From: Neonectria sp. B-13
Lineage: Eukaryota; Ascomycota; Sordariomycetes; Hypocreales; Nectriaceae
NCBI GenBank assembly: GCA_002682825.1
Contig: NOKP01000024.1
Span: 558,001-622,000, forward strand
Length of the DNA: 64,000 nucleotides
Direction of reading: 5' to 3'
In this document: positions 57,749-64,000 of the stretch, one piece after another
How the letters are laid out: every line of letters begins with the position of its first letter
How positions within the stretch are numbered: the first letter of the stretch is position 1
Made by a program: the position numbers and the translations under genes
The notes under the pieces: model-generated
Told to the model about the DNA's origin: nothing
Seen by the model: the letters and a program-made list of their open reading frames with translations, nothing else
Database searches by the model: none

Positions 57749-59462
57749 TTACAAAGGGTAAATGAAGAACTTATTCTCCAAATCGGTCAAGTCGAGAAGT
57801 GAAACATCCACCCTAATCTTCGAAGTCTCCTCTATCTCATTGACGCGCTCGATATAGCCCTCACCATAGTTACCCTGGCTGGCTTTCTCAGCAATCCGAC
57901 CACGTCGTAAATGGTTCCTCCTGTTCAGGATCCACTGGATGAGGATTAGGATAAGTGGAGTTAAGGTGGAACTGGAAATAATTTGAACAATCCAAGTTAC
58001 GTAGTACCGTGGCCCACCCGTTTTCCACATTTGCGGAGAAATGATATTTGAGATACCATAAGCTGCCATGAACATTGCATTGTGGGTAAGCTTCTTAGTG
58101 TGGGCAGCGCAACTTGAGGAAGTCCATCCGAGAGAAATGATGTATGTCATGCCCCAAGTAGTCGAAGCAAGAAGAAGACATGCCAAGAGCGGAATAGTCT
58201 TATCCCAGGACAATGTAACCATTCCGATGCTTCCAGCAATAGCTGGGAGCAACCAGATTGTTGCCCAGTAGGCATTATAACCAGGGAAAGAGCGAAGAAG
58301 TATCGAGGCAACAATACAGATGACAACAGAAAAACCACCAGCGGCAACCCAGACTAGGGTAGAACCCAGGTTTGAGACTCCAAGATCCAAGTAAAGTAAG
58401 CTCAACTGGAAGGCGAGGTTATTTGCCAACATCAGGGTGAATGTGGCTAATGTGAATAGCCATGAGATAGGATCTTGCAGCGCCTCGTAGAATTGATATC
58501 TTTTGAAGACTTTTTGTTCGATGAAGCTCCTCGTTGCGTTGTGGATTCGCTGAATGGTATGTATCTTTTCTTCTGTCGTGAGGAAGTTGGCTGTGGCGGG
58601 GTTGCTGGGATACGTGAACCAGGTGAAGATTGATAAGAGGAGCGAGACACCGCCGGCGAGGATCATAAAAAGTTGCCACGGTCTAACAATGCTCTCACTC
58701 CATAAGAGTCCATATGCGATAAGTCCAGTAAATATCGGAGTGCCAACGCAGGATGTCCAGAACAATGGCTGGATGATGTGCAGCTCCTGTGGGGTGAAAA
58801 ACATGGCCATGGTGATTTCTAAGGCGGGGACCATGGTCGACTCTGTAACAGCGAGGAAGAAACGCAGCGGGATGAGGCCGGCATAGCTTGATGCCGTACA
58901 ATGAAGGCAAATGATCAAAGCCCAGAGAAAGATTGAGCCAGAGATATACACGCGCAAAGGCAGGCGCTGGACAAGAAAATGACCAGGGATTTGTCCAAAA
59001 ACATAGCCTACGGGATAGAGTTAGAACCCAAATTCAATCGGCCGGCCAAGAATGAAACTTACCAACATAAAAGATCGTGTTCAAATTGTTGTACTCAGAA
59101 TTGCCGATCTTAGTGTCCTCAAGAAGACCTAAGAGAGCGGCCTGGCCCAATGTGGATTTGTCAACCTGTTTCTAGACTTAGAATGTTCTGCAAACAATAA
59201 CGTAGCCACATAGGTCACGTCTGCAGGCCAGGCTCACAAATAGCATAAAGTTAATGAAGGTTTCCAAAGCGACGACGCGGAGATAAAGCTTTCTCTTGAG
59301 CGCGCTGAGTTTCTCTGGGGTCAATTCCCCAACATTTGCCCCATGTTCTTCAAGAAGGATGAAGGTTTCATCGGCTGCTTGGCTTCCGATCATTTTCGAG
59401 TCGCGTATCGAGCTCTCTGTTACCAGGCTTTTGGCTACGGGAACAGACTGCTTCTCACTCAT
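57749..59462 (-). CDS. MFS transporter, DAL5/allantoate-permease (ACS) type, 528 aa
   Basis: Importer of anionic organic solutes by family. Exons 59462-59238, 59165-59063 and 59007-57749 join in phase. The ATG at 59462 (MSEKQSVPVAKS) is the first true start. About 12 helices. Family landmarks are VDKSTLGQAA after helix 1 (usual LDKxN.g.A), NLNTIFYVGYVFGQIPGHFL in helix 2, and the central cytosolic loop with FLTTEEKIHTIQRI. The C-terminus is charged and cytosolic. Intact and normal length. No obvious partner gene; the substrate (vitamin, allantoate or peptide) cannot be told from sequence. Confidence 0.85.
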
Positions 59463-59758
59463 GGTCAAAAATATGGTGTCGAGTGATTTGAGATGGTATC
59501 AAAATTTAATTCGATGTAAACGAGTATGATTCGATGGTCTGTCATAAGGAGCTGGTGAGTTGAGTTCCTAAATAACAGCGCTGGTGATGACAACCGTTGA
59601 CTCTATTCGAGATGCGCAAGATATCGGGGTTCGCCATCAATCACCTAGATGGTATCATGCGGCGACTTATCGAGACTATCGGAAAATAAACTGGGGTCTT
59701 GATAAGGCCCTCCACCCCTTACCGTCTCAACGGCGCCATTCGTGCCTCCCCACCACAC

Positions 59759-61434
59759 CTACATGCTGTTTGTCGAGCCTGGAGAGAGACTGGTCATGGT
59801 GCAATTGCTGGTAATAACCTTTGAGGTGTGCAGCGAAAATAGCGTGCAGCTACCGGACCCTGGAATGGAATATGTGATAGTCGTGGAATCACCAGATAAG
59901 CCGACCGCCAAAGAGGTACACTTAATCGTCATGCTTTGACCTGACATGAATAAGTTGTTGGCCTGGTCCATTGTGAAAGTGGCGACAGTGCTCGGCTGTT
60001 GAACCATGGTTGTTATAGGATTGGGTGTCTGCTGTTTGGCTACTCTCAGGGTGACTTGCTGTGCAGTCGCCTCCGGTTTGCTATCCCATGACCACGCCAC
60101 TTGGACAGATCCTACAGATGTGAAGCTGGCTGAAGGGGCACAAGCGGGAAGCGACTGTGGAATCATAGGAAACTGCCAGGGACCACTGAACGGTCCGGTT
60201 TCAGAAAGAGACGTGTCCACAAAAGCTACCGTAATGTTCAGGGCTTGACGAGCCAAGAGCAGACTCACGGTCAACGCCATGGTGCCTGTGGTGCCCACAT
60301 ACGTGGGAGGGCTGCCGGTTACTTCGCTTGTGGACGAGGACGTAGTTAGATTGACCACTACTGGCAAAGGTGAAAGGGATTGGTTGGGGTACGTAAAGAC
60401 AAAATGGAGCTGTTGGCTATCCATGTCGTAGTAGGTTGCTGGGTCGATCTGAGGAATCGGGTGGCTGGGGATGTCGTAAGTGAAGACTGCAAACCAACCC
60501 AAGATATCAGATGATGCAGGCTTTGCACGCGCTGCGATAGTCAAAGTGGCTCCTTGAACAATTGATGTACCTGTGAGTGAAGCTTGTCTCTGGCCATCTG
60601 GTGCCGTCTCCGGCGTGGCAACCACGGTGGTATCCACGGTGCCATCGGCTTTGATCACGAACACATCAAAGTCATCATTCCCGGTGCCAGCCTGATCCCA
60701 AGACACCGTCACTGACGGCTGACTATAAACAGCTTGAAGATTCGTCGGTGCCGCCGCGAGAGTCAAGGCTTGCGAATCCGTGTAAGTCGAGTCATGAAAG
60801 GTCGTAGGATCGGTGGAAACGGCCTTAACACGCGCTATGCAGGACGTGACAGCTGAAGCGGACACCGTAAAGTCAAAAATACCAATAATTAACGACAATG
60901 TACCGGTAGAGGCAAGGGGAACATCGGCCTGGTAAACCTTGGCAGGCGAGGAACTATCATCGCTGACCACCTCGACACGATAACTGCCAATGGGGCAATC
61001 CGGTGCTGTGACGCTACAACTGCAGGGATCCGACGTAGAGACCTGGAATCCTACTGACTCAACAGGATATAGCCACGGGCTATGGGTAGCTGGTTGGGCT
61101 CTTGTCCAGTTCGCCGAATGGAAAGTCTGTCCGACTGAAGACGTGGCTTTGGCCCTGATGTACGCGTACACCGTTGGAGCGAAGGCGAAAGAGGGATCAC
61201 TGTAGGAGACAGTAAAAGCGGTCGAAGGAGAAGTCAAGTCGTGCAAAGACGCGTCAGTGGCGTCATCGACCAAACCCATCTTGATCTCCCAGACGACACC
61301 GTTGAAGTTGTCGTAGTTGAACCCGGGCGTGTCAGGCAAGTTGGCAGACCAATCCACCTCAACTTCACAACCAGTTTTGTCACTTGATATAAAGTTTAAG
61401 GAAGGTCTAGGAAGGGTAGTAGATAAGTTGAGTA
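59759..61434 (-). pseudogene. FN3-like repeat protein, 5'-truncated
   Basis: A long open minus-strand frame of beta-rich, Ser/Thr/Pro-rich sequence with Ig/FN3-like units, clearest at TNLQAVYSQPSVTVSWDQAG; others at GSVQVAWSWDSKPEATAQQV and FNYDNFNGVVWEIKMG. The frame has no ATG at its left part: open sequence (SLNFISSDKTGCEVEVDW) runs back to a TAG about 80 bp upstream, where AT-rich DNA begins. The first internal Met lies within the first recognisable unit, so the 5' end appears removed by the AT-rich block. Family not recognised beyond FN3-like. Non-enzymatic, possibly cell-surface. Confidence 0.5.
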
Positions 61435-61439
61435 TAATG

Positions 61440-61800
61440 CCTATAAAATCCTAGGCTACCTTTAGCTTTATTATTATCTTTTCCTTTTATGCTTTTATAT
61501 TGCTCTTATATTTAAATAATATTAAGTTCTTTATAAAGTATAAAGAAACTTATAAAAAAGCTTCTTATACTATTAATAAAAGTATTAAATATAATAGTCT
61601 TATTAATAATATTTAATAATAAGTCAAAAGCTAATTTTAAGTATATTAAGCTTAGAGTATTATTTAATATATTAATTAATTTATAATTTAAATTATTTAA
61701 TAAATTTATATTATTTTAAGCTTTAGAATAATAATAAGACACATTAGAGAAGAGCTTTCATAATATAAACCTATTATTAAAGTGACCAATCATAGTAGAA
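61440..61800. repeat. Extremely AT-rich block
   Basis: About 350 bp of almost pure A/T with TTATTAATAA-like words and no coding frame, characteristic of RIP-mutated repeat DNA in Pezizomycotina. Confidence 0.65.
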
Positions 61801-61818
61801 ACAAGCTGTAGAAGTTCT

Positions 61819-62199
61819 CTAAGATGTATACTGTAGCCCTAGCATAAACACAATACAGATCGGCGCAAACAGCCAGTGCTGCCACTCCCCATGCCCCATA
61901 ACCGCCCTAGCCACAAACCCATCAGTCAAACACATAGCAAGCGCGCCGAGATACGCCAAGCTCATAAGCTTGGTATCCCCAGTAAGACTGATGTTAAAGA
62001 AGAGGAAACTGATGACGAGATTTCTGCTCCCGTAGATTCTTGTGATTCCACGGACGAGTTTCCGGGCCTGAGGATCTGCGGGGATGGGGAATTGGAGATT
62101 TCGTAGGGTGGTCTCAGGGCGCGTTAGGAGGTTAATGCCAAAGAAGGCTGGGAGGAGGGAGAAGACGTGTGTTGCACGGAGGAAGAAGGTGTGAGACAT
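61819..62199 (-). CDS. DUF4267-family small membrane protein, 126 aa
   Basis: The start at 62199 (MSHTFFLRATHVFSLLPAFF) is the first ATG. About four hydrophobic segments, with GITRIYGSRNLVISFLFF and AMCLTDGFVARAVMGHGEW, match the short DUF4267 membrane proteins of fungi and bacteria, whose role is unknown. Single exon and intact. It sits as an island between AT-rich blocks, directly next to the truncated FN3-like gene. Confidence 0.7.
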   Translation of the reverse strand: MSHTFFLRATHVFSLLPAFFGINLLTRPETTLRNLQFPIPADPQARKLVRGITRIYGSRNLVISFLFFNISLTGDTKLMSLAYLGALAMCLTDGFVARAVMGHGEWQHWLFAPICIVFMLGLQYTS

Positions 62200-62628
62200 A
62201 ATGAATGATTGCTGCAAATTTCGCTGGATGACAATGCGAGGAGGTGAGTCAATTGATGCTCTAGAGTGAGATGAAGAAGAATGTCTGAGTCTAGGTAGAA
62301 GTTAGTTACATTCTCAGATCACATTATCTCCAACGCCACTCAGTAGAAAGCACTATACTTATTTGTTCTTTCACGCGAGCAAGGCAGCAATAGCAATTAG
62401 CAGCGGTCTTGCAGTGTAATAAGCAGAGAGAATTAAAAGAAATTCCACTAATGAAAGGCAGCAGTAAGCTGATTAAATACATAACAAATGGGAATACACT
62501 TAGCTAATCACATAATCATATCTGCTGGCACTAGAATTAATGGCTTTATTCCTTTATCCTCTTACTGTTAGTATACACGTTTTATTGGTTCGCTTTGCTT
62601 CCCCTCGGACTTTGTTATGGAGAACCCC

Positions 62629-62754
62629 GGACTTTATTATGGAGATACTCGGACTTTATGAAGAACCCTGGAGTTTATTATGGAGATACTCGGACTTTAT
62701 GGAGAACCCTAGACTTTATTATGGGGATACTCGGACTTTATTATAGAGAACCCC
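62629..62754. repeat. 41-44-bp tandem repeat, three copies
   Basis: Units 62629-62669, 62670-62710 and 62711-62754, each containing TTATTATGGAGATACTCGG (or GGGGATACTCGG) and GAGAACCC-type ends. Partial copies flank them. Located in the AT-rich DNA between the DUF4267 gene and the deacetylase. Confidence 0.8.
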
Positions 62755-62759
62755 TAAAA

Positions 62760-63255
62760 TAGTCAGGTCTATCCTAAGGGTATAGGGTAGATCCAGGATG
62801 TATAGTTTGATGATCAAGTGGATTAGAACGTTGTAGTAAGCAATGTAGGTTATGTTCATGATGTGCAAAGGTGAGTTATTGTATAACTAAGTATAAAGTA
62901 AATCAAAGTGTTAATAGTTAAGGAGCTTAAGGCTCTTGTCTAATGTGCTAAGTGAATGTATATATATATAATGTAGAGCAGCAGTCCTTAGGAGCACGTT
63001 GGTCCTAGAGTACTATTGCTTAAGGAGCAATATCATTCCTATGAGTTCAGGTCATTCTGTGAGTAGTAAAGTAAAAAGTGGGTATATTATAGTTCTATGG
63101 TTATAACCGCCTAGTCCTAACCTAGGCTGTAACAACAATATACAAGTTAATAAAAAGCTTATATATACATTAAATAATATTAACTATACTATAAGGTAAA
63201 TAAACCCCAATCCCTAGCTATATATTTATATAATATATATGATTTTCCCTTTAAA
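62760..63255. repeat. AT-rich, transposon-like flank
   Basis: Low-complexity DNA with a (TA)n run near 62960 and AT-rich sequence at 63140-63250. No coding frame. Confidence 0.45.
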
Positions 63256-63263
63256 GATATAAC

Positions 63264-64000
63264 TTAAAAGAGAACAGGCGCACTAAGAGAAAGTATAACA
63301 GGCGATCCCTTGAGCGTCACCCACTCGATCGGGGGCTCACTGCCGACAACATCCGAAGTCACAGAGCCGCTGGAGGCAGAGGCTGAACCAGAGGGAATAG
63401 TAACAGGGATAGGCACTAAGCAAGTGTTGCCGTTGGCAGTAACAGTAACGGAAGTGATCTTCAAGCCGTCGGCGGAAAAGGTGTAAGCGAGTTGAGGGTT
63501 GCAGCTATCAAGCGTCATCTTATCGAGGAAGTACTGAGCAATATCGTCATGCTTCAGGGACGTTATGGGCCAGTTGGTGAGGCGGGCCATTTCCTGGACG
63601 ATGGTCTCAGTCCAGGACATGACCAGGGACATAGAGCCACTCTGATTGCCAATGGTCATCTTTGCAACATTGGTCTGGCATAAGTTGGCTTGATGGAACA
63701 TGTAAGGATCGGCCATGAAAGATAAGAGGTTACGAGTGTTGGCGGCCTTTGACTGTGCGAGAAGGTTGTCAAAGTCACCACTACCAGCTGAGGTCTTGAT
63801 CCATTCCTGGAGACAGCAATTAGCTGTATTACAGTTGAAGTAGATGGCAGTGGAGAACCGAGGAATGATGGCAAGTCCATCATAACCGTTGGAGGCAACA
63901 GTGCTCATCAGGGGCCAGTACTGGTTGGCGCTGTTTCGTAGAATGGGGCGTGTGTTGTCACCAACGACGTGGGTGATGCCGTTGTCCATCCAAGCCTGGA
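63264..64000 (-). CDS. Agd3-like polysaccharide deacetylase, C-terminal part; gene runs off right edge
   Basis: Resembles the C-terminal half of the secreted galactosaminogalactan deacetylase Agd3 (CE18 type), which removes acetyl groups from GalNAc in exopolysaccharide and is involved in biofilm adhesion. Visible blocks: HVVGDNTRPILRNSANQYWP, FNCNTANCCLQEWIKTS, LLAQSKAANTRNLLSFMADP, YMFHQANLCQTNV. The closing segment IPVTIPSGSASASSG, SEPPIEWVTLKGSPVIL ends the protein at 63264. The frame is open to base 64000, so the catalytic N-terminal part and signal peptide lie outside the window. Four Cys in the visible part suggest disulfides. No other GAG-cluster gene is seen here. Confidence 0.65.
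   Translation of the reverse strand, partial: QAWMDNGITHVVGDNTRPILRNSANQYWPLMSTVASNGYDGLAIIPRFSTAIYFNCNTANCCLQEWIKTSAGSGDFDNLLAQSKAANTRNLLSFMADPYMFHQANLCQTNVAKMTIGNQSGSMSLVMSWTETIVQEMARLTNWPITSLKHDDIAQYFLDKMTLDSCNPQLAYTFSADGLKITSVTVTANGNTCLVPIPVTIPSGSASASSGSVTSDVVGSEPPIEWVTLKGSPVILSLSAPVLF

Overview
The window is nuclear DNA of a filamentous ascomycete (Pezizomycotina). Genes are split by 50-80 nt GT-AG introns with CTAAC/CTGAC-type branch sites. Families are typically fungal: NACHT/NLR, LysM, killer-toxin-like GH18 chitinase, Zn2Cys6 and C2H2 regulators, EthD, DUF7730, Agd3-like deacetylase. Gene-rich DNA alternates with AT-rich blocks, and many genes are broken by nonsense codons or single-base shifts, which suggests an accessory, partly decaying (possibly RIP-affected) region. 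Genus cannot be fixed from the sequence. No rRNA, tRNA or CRISPR was seen.

Layout. 0-3.4 kb: NLR receptor gene with two premature stops. 4.5-5.8 kb: DUF7730-type protein. 6.3-8.0 kb: secreted five-LysM protein whose last LysM is out of frame. 10-14 kb: LINE scraps, tandem repeats, AT-rich DNA and an intact EthD gene. 14.3-23.6 kb: a C2H2+Zn2Cys6 regulator, a broken SGNH-hydrolase-like gene and a complete seven-exon chitinase (1099 aa, Kex2 site, three CBM18). LysM protein, chitinase and regulator together look like a chitin-handling neighbourhood.

24.7-42.2 kb is the most interesting part. Three short-chain dehydrogenases, a two-finger C2H2 regulator, an eight-helix membrane protein, a Baeyer-Villiger monooxygenase, an unknown 313-aa protein, a broken VOC protein and a DUF3237 protein lie together. 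Most of their upstream regions carry copies of a TACCCCAA/TTGGGGTA box, including a perfect 14-bp palindrome. This looks like a small co-regulated biosynthetic cluster with no PKS, NRPS, canonical terpene synthase or P450 in view; the membrane protein is the best candidate for an unusual core enzyme.

38.4-49.3 kb is a gene graveyard: remnants of two Zn2Cys6-type regulators, an ABCB transporter and a copper amine oxidase, with an apparently intact small secreted protein among them. 50-59.5 kb holds an intact regulator/DHA2-efflux pair, an NmrA-like protein, a regulator remnant lacking its DNA-binding domain, and a DAL5-like transporter. 59.7-64 kb holds a 5'-truncated FN3-like protein, an AT-rich block with a DUF4267 gene, and the C-terminal end of an Agd3-like deacetylase running off the right edge.
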